A DNA stretch of 64,000 nt from JADJPG01 sp964491875 (lineage in GTDB: Bacteria > Verrucomicrobiota > Verrucomicrobiia > Limisphaerales > JADJPG01): assembly GCA_964491875.1 (NCBI GenBank), contig CAZBIC010000031.1, positions 26,106-90,105 of the forward strand, given 5' to 3'. The notes below the pieces were generated by a model that was given only the letters and a program-made list of their open reading frames with translations, was not told where the DNA came from and did not search any database. Shown here piece by piece: positions 1 to 8,839 of this stretch. A program made the translations under genes and the position numbers. Each line of letters starts with the position of its first letter. The first letter of the stretch is position 1.

Positions 1-357
1 GAAAGACAGGTCGTAGTCGAACTGGAACAGCGACAGGTCGAGTGCGTTGGCATTGATGACGCGCGCGCAGACGAACTGGTCAAGCAACGGCACGAGCTCT
101 GGCTCCGTCAAGATGCTGGAATCAATTCCCGCGCAGGCGAGGCAAGGCACACAACGCAGCACCACGAGCAACGGCTTCCCGGTGCGACGCGACTCCGCGA
201 ACGCGCGCTCGAGATCGTTGTAAGCCCATCGCGCATCGTTCTCCATCGCTGCCTTGTCCTTGCGCACGGCGCCTTCCCGATCCTTGACGGTTTCCGCCAT
301 CGTTCCAGAGGCAGCGAAAAGAGAGACGGCGACGAGAATCGGCAACGGGAATTTCAT
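1..357 (-). CDS. Exported thioredoxin-like protein, C-terminus beyond window edge
   Basis: The minus strand is open from an ATG at 357 to the window edge (119 codons, no stop), so only the N-terminal part is seen. It starts with a clear signal peptide (MKFPLPILVAVSLFAASGTMA) and is therefore probably periplasmic. After a charged linker, GKPLLVVLRC leads into CVPCLAC at about residues 69-75, two overlapping CxxC motifs where a thioredoxin fold carries its active site. The following strand (LLDQFVCARVINANALDLS) fits a thioredoxin-like fold. Redox activity is inferred and the partner is unknown. It is divergent from the DUF4328 gene at 488. Confidence 0.7.
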   Translation of the reverse strand, partial: MKFPLPILVAVSLFAASGTMAETVKDREGAVRKDKAAMENDARWAYNDLERAFAESRRTGKPLLVVLRCVPCLACAGIDSSILTEPELVPLLDQFVCARVINANALDLSLFQFDYDLSF

Positions 358-487
358 GAGGGTGTTGTGGTCCAATCCCCCGGTCTTTGCAACGCTCGCT
401 TCGCGGAATTTTCAGCGGTGCCTGCCGCAAAATGTATTGCCGTCGACTCCAGTCAGCGGCGAACTTCCACGACAGTCACATTACGGC

Positions 488-1321
488 ATGGCCATCATTT
501 ACATCTCAGAAGCCGACGGGCAGCAGTCGCAATACTCCGAGCACGAAGCCCGGCTGCGCTGGACCGACGGCCGCATCCCGCCCAACGCACTCTACTGGCG
601 CCATGGCATGCCGGAGTGGCGACCGGCCGCAGAACATTTCGAGGGCATCGCGCCACCAGAACCGGAATCGCCACCGCCCCTGCCCGTCGTCGGCCGAACG
701 TTCGCGAAGGATCCTGCGCGGCTGACGCAGTTTGTCGTCACCATGCTGCGACTCAATTTCGCGGCCTCGATTCTAGGCAGTTTGATTTCCGCGTATTCGC
801 TGGCGAGCGGCCAGGCCAGCCAGCCGGTGACGGAAGAGCTGACTCCGTTTCAGGCCGTTCAAGGATTGTTCGCGCTGATCCAGATGACCGTCCTGCTACT
901 CACCGGCGTGGGCTTCCTGCGCTGGATTCACCGCGCCCATGTGAATGCGCGCGCGCTGGGAGCCGCGGGGATGACCATCTCGCCGGGCTGGGCGGTGGGC
1001 TGGTTTTTTATTCCGATCATGAATCTGTGGAAACCATTTCACGCCATGAAGGAACTCTGGCAGGCGAGCACCAATCCCAACTCGTGGCAGAACGAGTCGC
1101 CGGCTCCGATCGTCAACACTTGGTGGACGCTGTGGCTGCTGAGCAACCTGCTCGGCCAGATCGCCTTGCGCCTCGCCTTGAGCAAAGACGCTTCCCAGGC
1201 AGTCAACGCGGAGCTTTGCTCCCTCGTCGCCGGCGGATTGGACATCGCGCTCGCCCTCGTCGCCATTCGCCTCATTACATCGATTATCGAACGGCAGTCC
1301 CGCTGGGTCGGACACCCTTGA
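488..1321 (+). CDS. GYF_2-DUF4328 integral membrane protein
   Basis: A 277-residue protein. Residues 1-50 (MAIIYISEADGQ...PPNALYWRHG) look like the GYF_2 domain (DUF4339), a small cytoplasmic module often placed in front of membrane domains in this phylum. The rest matches DUF4328: about four hydrophobic segments with the typical segment SPGWAVGWFFIPIMNLWKPF near residue 160, then a Trp-rich WWTLWLLSNLL stretch. The frame is open further upstream to 254, but that part overlaps the divergent gene and does not look like protein, so the ATG at 488 directly before the GYF-like motif is chosen. The function of DUF4328 is not known to me. Confidence 0.8.
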   Translation: MAIIYISEADGQQSQYSEHEARLRWTDGRIPPNALYWRHGMPEWRPAAEHFEGIAPPEPESPPPLPVVGRTFAKDPARLTQFVVTMLRLNFAASILGSLISAYSLASGQASQPVTEELTPFQAVQGLFALIQMTVLLLTGVGFLRWIHRAHVNARALGAAGMTISPGWAVGWFFIPIMNLWKPFHAMKELWQASTNPNSWQNESPAPIVNTWWTLWLLSNLLGQIALRLALSKDASQAVNAELCSLVAGGLDIALALVAIRLITSIIERQSRWVGHP

Positions 1322-1527
1322 CCCTCCGCCGCGCCAGTCGCGCGCGTAAAACTCCGTTCGCTCGTGCCTAATGCCGCCCGCCAAAACTCCGTTGTACTGA
1401 GGAATGCGTGGCGTTGTTGTTATCCCGCCGTTGAGCCAGTTCGTAGCGAATTGGATGACGTGCCCTGCCCGGCCCGCTTCTCCGCCCCGCCACCACGCAC
1501 CCCTTACTTCCGAGCCGACAATTTCCC

Positions 1528-2931
1528 ATGGCTGACGAGACGCCAAATGTCTCGAACGGTTCGCCCGCCCGGCGAAGTTTCGCTGAGGAGTGGTCCGGAC
1601 GCGCCGACGACTGGGCCGGCCGAGTTCTCTTCCCCAGGCTGCTGGGCGACCCGGAGCTCAGCCGCCGCGCGCGCCTGATCACTCGATTCGGGTTCCTCGG
1701 TTTCTTTTTCGGGATCGCCTACGCGGCGTTCTACCTGGCGATTGGACATCAGTGGGGCGCTGGAATCATTGTCATTTGCAGCCTGCTCTATGGACTCGCC
1801 CCGTTTCTGATTCGCTGGACTCAATCCCTCGCGCTGCCCGGCCATCTCCTCTCGGGAATCATGGCCGTCGGCTTTACCGCGCTGTGTACCGTCGAAGGCG
1901 GAATGCACGGCCACGCCATCGCCTGGCTGGCGAGCGTGCCGTTGTGCGCCTTGCTCCTGGTCGATTGGAACGGCGCGCGCCTCTGGGCAACCATGTCGAT
2001 ACTCTGCGGCACGTTCGTCGTAGCGGCTGACTTTCTCGGCATCAAGTTCCCCAACACCTTCGATCCATCCTGGCTGCCGGTGGTGACGGCTGCTGGTTAC
2101 CTTGGCTTGATCGCCTTCATGTTTCTCCTCGGTGTCATCTTCGAAACCTCGCGCGAGCGGGCGTTCACCCGCCTGCGAAACACGCTGAGTGAACTGGAGA
2201 ACTCGAACAACCAGCTCGTCCACCTCAACAATGAGAAGAACGAATTCCTCGGAATCGCAGCGCACGATTTAAAGAACCCGCTCACCGCCATTATCGGTAG
2301 CGCCGAGCTCATCACCATGGCGCCGGACTCGCCCAAAGTCGGGAAGCTCGCCACCAACATCTCCTCAGCCGGCAAGCGCATGCGCGATCTGATAGCCAAT
2401 CTTCTCGACGCCAATGCGATTGAGCAGGGCAAGTTCACCTCCAATCTCGAACGCTGCGATCTCAGCGCGCTGGTTGCCCAGAGCGTGGAGCAAAACCTGC
2501 CCAACGCGACACGGAAGGAAATCACCATTCAAGCCTTCACGCCGCCGGGCATGTGGGTCGTGGCCGACAAGAATGCGACGATTCAGATCCTCGACAACCT
2601 CATCTCCAACGCCGTGAAATATTCTCCTCCCAAATCGACCGTGCTGATCGCCACCGTCGAGAGCGACGGACGAATCAGCGCCGAGGTAAAGGATCACGGC
2701 CCGGGCTTGAGCGACGACGATCAAAAGAAGCTCTTCCGCAAATTCACCCGCCTTTCCTCCAAGCCGACCGCAGGCGAATCCTCCACCGGACTCGGCCTCT
2801 CCATCGTCAAACGCCTCGCCGAATCAATGGCTGGCACCGTGGATTGCCAGAGCGCTCTCGGCCAAGGTTCGACCTTCGCCGTGCGTCTTCCCGCCGCCGA
2901 ACCAGCAGCCGCGCTGGTAAAAGCCGCGTGA
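1528..2931 (+). CDS. Membrane sensor histidine kinase (orphan)
   Basis: A 467-residue kinase. About six transmembrane helices fill residues 50-205, followed by a short coiled coil and then the transmitter. The H-box AAHDLKNPLTAI has the phospho-accepting His at about residue 246. The N-box is NLISNAVKYSP, G1 is DHGPGLSDDD and G2 is STGLGLSIVKRLAE. No extracytoplasmic sensor domain is visible, so the signal is probably sensed in or near the membrane. No response regulator is adjacent: DUF4328 lies upstream and nagA downstream. Kinase identity is certain from the motifs; its stimulus and target are unknown. Confidence 0.92.
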   Translation: MADETPNVSNGSPARRSFAEEWSGRADDWAGRVLFPRLLGDPELSRRARLITRFGFLGFFFGIAYAAFYLAIGHQWGAGIIVICSLLYGLAPFLIRWTQSLALPGHLLSGIMAVGFTALCTVEGGMHGHAIAWLASVPLCALLLVDWNGARLWATMSILCGTFVVAADFLGIKFPNTFDPSWLPVVTAAGYLGLIAFMFLLGVIFETSRERAFTRLRNTLSELENSNNQLVHLNNEKNEFLGIAAHDLKNPLTAIIGSAELITMAPDSPKVGKLATNISSAGKRMRDLIANLLDANAIEQGKFTSNLERCDLSALVAQSVEQNLPNATRKEITIQAFTPPGMWVVADKNATIQILDNLISNAVKYSPPKSTVLIATVESDGRISAEVKDHGPGLSDDDQKKLFRKFTRLSSKPTAGESSTGLGLSIVKRLAESMAGTVDCQSALGQGSTFAVRLPAAEPAAALVKAA

Positions 2932-3020
2932 TGCAACAGCATTGAACCGCTCACTGGTTCAGTGGCAATCTCCCTCTGCCGCCCGACCAACATGCCGTGG
3001 CATGCGCGCGGGAATTCACA

Positions 3021-4157
3021 ATGAACAGCGGTTTCCTTTCTGGAAGACACTACGCCACCGGCGAACCCATCGAACTGCGATGGGAGAACGGTGTCATCCA
3101 ATCCATCGAACCCGCGCCCAATGCCAACGCCGACCTCTGGATCGCGCCCGCCTTGGTTGATCTCCAAATCAACGGCTACGGCGGAATCGATTTTCAGCAG
3201 GACAACCTCACCGCCGAACAGTTGCTAACCGCGGTCACGCATTTGCACAAAGCCGGCTGCACCCGGTTCCTTCTCACCTTGATCACCGACGATTGGACGC
3301 GCCTGACCGGGCGGCTTCGTCACATCCGAAAAATTCGCGAGAACGACGATATCCTCCGGCACGCCATCGCCGGCTGGCACATTGAAGGCCCATTTCTATC
3401 CGCCGAACCTGGCTTTTGCGGCGCACACGACGCGTCGGCCATGCGCGATCCGTCATCAGCCCATCTCGACGAATTGCGCGAACTCACCGGCGCAGACCCG
3501 CTCCTCATCACCGTTGCACCGGAACGAACGGGCGCTCTCGATTGCATCGCCCACGCCCGGAGGCTCGGCATTCAAGTCAGCCTTGGCCACACCAACGCAT
3601 CGGCAGAGCTACTCACGGAGGCGGTTCGGCGCGGCGCGAGCGCCTTCACGCATCTTGGAAACGGCTGTCCTCGGGAACTCGACCGGCACGACAACATCCT
3701 CTGGCGCGTCTTCGAAACGCCCGGCCTGATCTCCAGTTTGATTCCAGACGGCATCCACGTTTCCCCGGCTCTCTTCCGCCTCGCGCATCGTCTCCTCGGC
3801 GAATCGATTTACTACACGACGGACGCCATGTCCGCCGCCGGCATGCCGCCCGGTCGTTATCCACTCGGGAAGCTGGAGTTGGAGGTTGGCCCCGACCAAA
3901 TCGTTCGCTACCCCGGCCGCACGAACTTCGCGGGCTCGGCCTTGCGCCCCGTCGAAGGCGTCTTCCGCGCCGCAAGAATGTTGAGCTGTCGCTGGCAGGA
4001 GACGTGGGCACGATTCTCCGAAACGCCCGCGAGGTTGATGAAACTTCCTGTTGGCTTGGCAATTGGCGCACCCGCCGACTTCTGCGTCGTCCGCACCACA
4101 GGAGAAATTGATCTAGAGGAGCTGCGAACTTTCAGCGCCGGAACCGAGTTCGCCTGA
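3021..4157 (+). CDS. nagA: N-acetylglucosamine-6-phosphate deacetylase-like amidohydrolase
   Basis: A 378-residue cytoplasmic amidohydrolase, close to the usual NagA length. NagA removes the acetyl group from GlcNAc-6-P to give GlcN-6-P, the substrate of NagB, whose gene lies convergently 300 bp downstream. Family motifs are present in order: HIEGPF (metal-binding Glu), GHTNA, THLGNGCP, DGIHV and the catalytic-Asp segment TDAMSAAGMPPGRY. E. coli NagA has THLFNAM where this protein has THLGNGCP, so it belongs to a divergent subgroup. An upstream in-frame GTG at 2997 would add eight residues; the ATG at 3021 is preferred because it directly precedes the family-like N-terminus. Confidence 0.88.
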   Translation: MNSGFLSGRHYATGEPIELRWENGVIQSIEPAPNANADLWIAPALVDLQINGYGGIDFQQDNLTAEQLLTAVTHLHKAGCTRFLLTLITDDWTRLTGRLRHIRKIRENDDILRHAIAGWHIEGPFLSAEPGFCGAHDASAMRDPSSAHLDELRELTGADPLLITVAPERTGALDCIAHARRLGIQVSLGHTNASAELLTEAVRRGASAFTHLGNGCPRELDRHDNILWRVFETPGLISSLIPDGIHVSPALFRLAHRLLGESIYYTTDAMSAAGMPPGRYPLGKLELEVGPDQIVRYPGRTNFAGSALRPVEGVFRAARMLSCRWQETWARFSETPARLMKLPVGLAIGAPADFCVVRTTGEIDLEELRTFSAGTEFA

Positions 4158-4465
4158 AAAACCAGAGAACCGGCAGCATCTCTTTTGGATCCTTGGAGAA
4201 TCCGATGGGTAAAACAGTCCTCTCAGCCTCTCCGGGGTCGCGGAGCGACTATCTGAAGTGCTCAAGCAGGCATATCGCGTCACGTAGTGACGCTTGAAAG
4301 CTTTATTCAGCAATTGTCTCCGCTCAATCGTCGCTCCGCGACGAAGGATTTTTCTGGTTCCAAGATCCGTGGACTAAAGTCCACAGCTACTTTCACTACC
4401 TCGCTCCGCGAGTCGCTGCCCATCAATCGACGATTCCCACCCGCAGGAGCGCGCGCGCCCCCTTA
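4158..4465. repeat. Intergenic region between nagA and nagB with five short palindromes
   Basis: This non-coding gap between two convergent genes holds a cluster of short perfect hairpins: GTCGC-GGA-GCGAC at 4237-4249, GCGTCACGTAGTGACGC at 4277-4293, GTCGC-TCC-GCGAC at 4330-4342, GTGGACTAAAGTCCAC at 4369-4384 and CTCGC-TCC-GCGAG at 4400-4412. The fourth resembles the GCGGGCT-GA-AGCCCGC palindrome at 28192. None is followed by a T-tract, so they are not obvious intrinsic terminators; they look like dispersed palindromic repeats of REP type. Confidence 0.55.
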
Positions 4466-5248
4466 TTACACCCGCTGCCAGTCGGGCTTGTTATCGTACA
4501 CCCAGTGATAGTATTCGCAGCGTTTCAGCTCCTTCGCCGCCGCGGTATCTACCACCAGTGTGCAGACCGGATGCATCTGAAGAATCGACGCCGGCAGATC
4601 CGCCGTGATGGCTCCCTCCGCCATGCGAGCCACGGCCTCCGCCTTCCCCTCGCCCGTGGCGAGCAGCAGGCAGTGCCGCGTTTCCATAATCGTTCCCACA
4701 CCCATCGTGATGACGTGACGCGGCACCAGCTCTTCACCGCCAAAGAATCGTGCGTTGTCCTTCACGGTCTGCGGCGTGAGCGTCTTGATACGCGTGCGCG
4801 ACGCAAGCGAACTGCTCGGCTCATTGAACCCGATGTGCCCTTCACGACCGATGCCGAGCAACTGCAGATCGATTCCGCCCGCGCGCCGGATGTCCGCCTC
4901 GTAATTCGCGCAATGCGCCGGAATATCCGCCGCCATGCCGTCGGGAAAGTGGATGCGCGATTTCTCAATGTTCACCTTGCCGAAGAGATGCGCCTCCATG
5001 AAGGCGCGATAAGACCAGGGATGCTTCGCGTCGAGCCCCACGTACTCGTCCAGATTGAAAGTGCTGACCTTGGAAAAATCCAGTTCACCCTTCTCGTGCA
5101 TGCCGACGAGCAGCGAATACACGCCGATAGGCGTCGAACCCGTTGCGAGTCCGAGCACCGTCTCCGGCTTCCGCTGAATCTGACGGCGCATAATCTTCGC
5201 CGTCTCCTGCTGCGCCTCGGCCACTGTGGGCTTGATGATAATTTCCAT
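4466..5248 (-). CDS. nagB: Glucosamine-6-phosphate deaminase
   Basis: A 260-residue enzyme (E. coli NagB is 266) converting GlcN-6-P to fructose-6-P and ammonia. Seen directly: the phosphate loop LGLATGSTPIGVY, STFNLDEYVGL with the Asp that matches E. coli Asp72, and GIGREGHIGFNEP with the active-site His and Glu. The position of E. coli Asp141 (NDGHIAFNEP) is Glu here; homologues with other residues there exist, so activity is still expected. The frame extends upstream to 5308, but the ATG at 5248 opens the canonical MEIIIKPT N-terminus. Together with nagA it completes amino-sugar entry into glycolysis. Confidence 0.93.
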   Translation of the reverse strand: MEIIIKPTVAEAQQETAKIMRRQIQRKPETVLGLATGSTPIGVYSLLVGMHEKGELDFSKVSTFNLDEYVGLDAKHPWSYRAFMEAHLFGKVNIEKSRIHFPDGMAADIPAHCANYEADIRRAGGIDLQLLGIGREGHIGFNEPSSSLASRTRIKTLTPQTVKDNARFFGGEELVPRHVITMGVGTIMETRHCLLLATGEGKAEAVARMAEGAITADLPASILQMHPVCTLVVDTAAAKELKRCEYYHWVYDNKPDWQRV

Positions 5249-5403
5249 GCTGGGCGCGGAGTCTAGGAGGCCAGCTCGCCGGGAGGGAACAAAAAACTTG
5301 CAGACCAAATCATGGCTTTACCGGGATATCATTGGCAGCGAACGCGATTGGGAAGAAGCAGTCCCAGCCATCGTCTTACCATCAAAGTTCAAAAGAAAAG
5401 AAT

Positions 5404-6051
5404 ATGCACTTACCTCATTCGGCACATTCACGATCCGGGATCACGTTGATTGAACTATTGGTTGCCATCGCCAGCCTTTGCATACTTGTCGTTGTCCTGC
5501 TTCCTGCTCTCGGAACAACCAACCGGAAGGCTCCCGTTACAGCCTGCGCCAACAACCTGAAGCAAATCGCTCTCGGACAACTTCTCTGGGTAAATGACCA
5601 CCCCTCGACCAATTATCCAGCCAGCGACGCTAGGTATCGCAGACTCCTCGCCTCTGGCGACATCGCTTCCTACTACAAGGCGCTTTCCAACGAACTTGTC
5701 TCGCCAAAAATCCTATCCTGCCCTTCGGATAGCCGGAGACCTGTCGATGATTTCCGCTCATTGACCACGAACCATCTCAGCTACTTCCTGAATCTGGATG
5801 CGATAAGAGCTTTTGACCCGTCCACCGCACTCAACGGGGACAGACACCTCTCATTTACACCAACTCGGCACGGACAGACCGTGACCCTCAATACCAACAT
5901 CTCCATGCAATGGACAAAGGGACTGGGACATGGGGTCTCGGGCAACATATCATTTTTGGATGGCAGCGTTCAGAGGACTATCAACAGCGACCTGGCCACC
6001 GCGCTTCTGTCTGCATCGAACACAGTCCCCTTTCGACTCCTCTTTCCATAA
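5404..6051 (+). CDS. Type II secretion/type IV pilus-like pseudopilin (H-X9-DG family)
   Basis: A 215-residue protein with a short basic leader and the prepilin peptidase/methylation signature SGITLIELLVAIASL at residues 11-25, followed by the hydrophobic helix that anchors and assembles pseudopilins. The C-terminal segment HGVSGNISFLDGSV matches the H-X9-DG motif common in planctomycete and verrucomicrobial pseudopilin-like proteins. Start choice: the ATG at 5404 places the cleavage motif at normal distance; an upstream in-frame ATG at 5332 would add 24 unlikely residues. No secretion-machine genes are adjacent, as is usual for these scattered pseudopilins. Confidence 0.85.
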   Translation: MHLPHSAHSRSGITLIELLVAIASLCILVVVLLPALGTTNRKAPVTACANNLKQIALGQLLWVNDHPSTNYPASDARYRRLLASGDIASYYKALSNELVSPKILSCPSDSRRPVDDFRSLTTNHLSYFLNLDAIRAFDPSTALNGDRHLSFTPTRHGQTVTLNTNISMQWTKGLGHGVSGNISFLDGSVQRTINSDLATALLSASNTVPFRLLFP

Positions 6052-6118
6052 CGTCACTCCGCAATCTTCCCCCTATTCACCCACAGCCACGTTTGTTACG
6101 GTCGCCGCCGCAACAAAC

Positions 6119-7840
6119 ATGAGCACGCAGAGCACTGACAACGCGAACCACGCCGCCGCCGCACCGGCCCCGTCCGATTTCATCCGCGACATCGTCGCGC
6201 AGCACGTCACGGAGAAGAAGTATCCGCAGATTCACACCCGCTTTCCGCCCGAGCCGAACGGCTACCTCCACATCGGCCACGCGAAGAGCATCTGCCTGAA
6301 CTTCGGCATCGCGCGCGAGTTCGGCGGCGTCTGCAACCTGCGCATGGATGACACGAACCCGACCAAGGAAGACATCGAATACGTCGAGTCCATCCAGGCG
6401 GACGTGAACTGGCTCATCGCCGGCTGGGCCGACAAACATCTCGGCCTGAAGACCGCGAGCGAACCCTTCTTCGCCAGCGATTACTTCGATCAGATTTACG
6501 AGTTCGCCGTCGCGCTCATCAAGAAAGGCAAGGCCTTCGTCTGCGACATGACGCCGGACCAGACCGACGAATATCGTCGCCTCGGCAAGCCATCGCCATT
6601 CCGCGATCGCAGCATCGAGGAAAACCTCGACCTCTTCACGCGCATGAAGGCCGGCGAATTCCCCGACGGCACGCGCGTCCTGCGCGCCAAGATCATCGTG
6701 GACTCGCCGAACATCTGGCTGCGCGATCCGCTCCTCTACCGCATCCGCCACGCCGAGCACCATCACACGGGCGCGAAGTGGTGCATCTACCCGATGTACG
6801 ACTTCGCCCATTGCCTGAGCGACTATCTCGAAGCCATCACCCACAGCATCTGCACGCTGGAATTCGAAGTGCATCGGCCGCTCTACGACTGGATTCTCGA
6901 ATCCCTCGACCTCCCGCGCTACCTGCCGCACCAGTACGAATTCGCGCGCCTCAGCCTTAGCTACACCATCATGAGCAAGCGCAAGCTCATGGAGCTCGTC
7001 ACCGAGAAGCTCGTCACCGGCTGGGACGATCCGCGCATGCCGACCATCAGCGGCATTCGTCGGCGCGGCGTCACGCCCGAAGCCCTGCGCGCCTTCGCCT
7101 ACCACATCGGCATCACGAAATACAACGGCGTCACCGATGTCGCCGTGCTGGAACACGCCATCCGCGAAGACTTGAACGCCCGCGCCCAACGCCGTCTCGC
7201 CGTGCTGCGCCCGATCAAGGTCGTGCTCACGAATTATCCCGAAGGCCAGACCGAGCAGCTCACCGCCATCAACAATCCGCAGGACGAAGCCGCCGGCACG
7301 CGCCAGATTCCCTTCACGCGCGAGCTGTGGATCGAGCGCGAGGACTTCGCTGAAGTGCCGCCGCCGAAATTCTTCCGCCTGAAGCCTGGCGGCGAAGTGC
7401 GGTTGAAGTACTCCTACATCATCAAGTGCGAGGAAGTGGTGAAGGACGCTGCCGGCAACATCACTGAACTGCGCTGCACCGCCGATCTCGATAGCAAGAC
7501 CGGCGGAGCCACGTCGGCCCGCAAGGTCAAAGGAACCATTCACTGGGTCAGCGCCGCACACGCCGTCGATGCCGAAGTGCGCCTCTACGACCGGCTCTTC
7601 ACCGAGGCTGAACCGGAGAAGGACGGACGCGACTTCAAGACCGTGCTCAACCCGCACAGCCTCGAAGTGATCACCGCCAAGTGCGAACCCTCCCTGCGCG
7701 ACGCGACGCCTGAAGCGCGCTATCAATTCGAGCGCCTCGCCTACTTCGCGCTCGATAAAGACAGCGCGCCTGGCAAACCCGTCTTCAACCGCACCATCAC
7801 GCTGAAGGACGCGTGGGCGAAGGGAGCGCAGAAGGGGTGA
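6119..7840 (+). CDS. glnS: Glutaminyl-tRNA synthetase
   Basis: A 573-residue class I aminoacyl-tRNA synthetase charging tRNA-Gln directly (E. coli GlnRS is 554). Visible features are FPPEPNGYLHIGHAKS with the HIGH motif near residue 50, the Gln-specific LRMDDTNPTKED segment, and the KMSKS-like IMSKRKL near residue 285. The C-terminal anticodon-binding beta-barrels follow (PIKVVLTNYPEG, FFRLKPGGEVRLKY). The open frame runs upstream to 5930 inside the pseudopilin gene, but the ATG at 6119 precedes a normal short N-terminus, 67 bp after the pseudopilin stop. Its presence suggests direct glutaminylation rather than reliance only on the GatCAB route. Confidence 0.97.
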   Translation: MSTQSTDNANHAAAAPAPSDFIRDIVAQHVTEKKYPQIHTRFPPEPNGYLHIGHAKSICLNFGIAREFGGVCNLRMDDTNPTKEDIEYVESIQADVNWLIAGWADKHLGLKTASEPFFASDYFDQIYEFAVALIKKGKAFVCDMTPDQTDEYRRLGKPSPFRDRSIEENLDLFTRMKAGEFPDGTRVLRAKIIVDSPNIWLRDPLLYRIRHAEHHHTGAKWCIYPMYDFAHCLSDYLEAITHSICTLEFEVHRPLYDWILESLDLPRYLPHQYEFARLSLSYTIMSKRKLMELVTEKLVTGWDDPRMPTISGIRRRGVTPEALRAFAYHIGITKYNGVTDVAVLEHAIREDLNARAQRRLAVLRPIKVVLTNYPEGQTEQLTAINNPQDEAAGTRQIPFTRELWIEREDFAEVPPPKFFRLKPGGEVRLKYSYIIKCEEVVKDAAGNITELRCTADLDSKTGGATSARKVKGTIHWVSAAHAVDAEVRLYDRLFTEAEPEKDGRDFKTVLNPHSLEVITAKCEPSLRDATPEARYQFERLAYFALDKDSAPGKPVFNRTITLKDAWAKGAQKG

Positions 7841-7906
7841 AGTTGCCCAACGAAAGCTGTCGTGATCTGTTATTCAATCTCACTGGTTACCCAAGGCTGA
7901 CGCATA

Positions 7907-8690
7907 TCAGGATTTGAGGATGAGTTTGAGGTAATCGGGATCGATGGCGGCGCGCAGGAGTTTGCCTTCGATGCTGCGTCGGCAGGTTTGGTCACTGCGC
8001 AGGAGGCTCACGGCCAGTCGCCGGGTGGCCCCTCAGGTTCTCCGGCGCATGGCCCGTGCGGGCGCGCGGGCTTGGTCTTCGCCAAAGACCACGTAGAGCA
8101 CCCAGTGCAGCCCGTTCTCCACGCCCCAGTGCCCGCGCACCGCTTTGGCAAACTGCTTTGCGTCCACCTTTAAGCTGCTCAGGTAATAGCCGCTCCGCAC
8201 GGTTTCCTTGCCGCCCAACGTCCGGCACGCGTCCGCCACGCCCACGCTTTTCAATCCCTCCTACTTGGATCGATCCGCAAGCCATTCCAGCTTCCCAGCC
8301 TGCCAGTAGCGACGTTCCTCGAACCGGCCGTGTCCTTGTCGAGCGTTTCCAGCTTGACCTGATGCGTTTCGTGGCGCGCGATGGCTTCGTCCACAAAGGC
8401 CTTCACTTCGGTAAACGCCGCGCCTTGGTTGCGTTTGAGGGCCAGAACATAGTCGGCGTCGGCCTCCACGATCTCGCGGGCAATGCGTTTTTGGCAGCGC
8501 AACGCGTCGGCAGTGACGATGCATCCGGCCAGTTCCAGCGCGCGTAGCAGCTCGAGCACGACGGTGATTTCGTTGCTCTTGTTGCGGACTTTGCGCTAGC
8601 CCAGCAGCAGTCCGCTTTTCGTGGCCCAGGCGTTGACTGGGCTTGCTTCGAGTAGGTGGAGTATTTCATGGACGGGTGTGTCCCGCCGGG
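7907..8690 (-). pseudogene. Decayed ISAs1-family transposase
   Basis: Fragments in different minus frames read in order as an ISAs1 (H-repeat) transposase: AWATKSGLLLG, then GCIVTADALRCQKRIAREIV, DADYVLALKRNQGAAF, ERRYWQAGKLEWLADRSK, EGLKSVGVADACRTL, AVRGHWGVENGLHWVL, HAPENLRG and RRLAVSLLRSDQTCRRSIEG, ending in DPDYLKLILKS with a stop at 7907. Damage seen: in-frame TAG at 8595-8597 (family Gln codon), TAG at 8261-8263 (family Trp codon), one frameshift between about 8320 and 8360 and at least one more near 8030-8090. The N-terminal third is missing. No terminal inverted repeats were recognised. Confidence 0.85.
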
Positions 8691-8839
8691 CGCAAGGCAT
8701 CGCAAGAATTTTTATTGCGCGTTTGCGCGGACGTTTGAAGCGCGGCAGGCGCGAGTGGCGACTGTCAGCGGAATGGCGCAGCGCACCGAGGCAGGCTCAT
8801 ACCCGGTTGTAAAGCTGCCGACTTAGTTTGAGCAAACTC

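Noticed and set aside
6077..7726. 549-codon minus-strand frame opposite glnS
   Set aside because: No family pattern; glnS on plus carries HIGH and KMSKS-like motifs.
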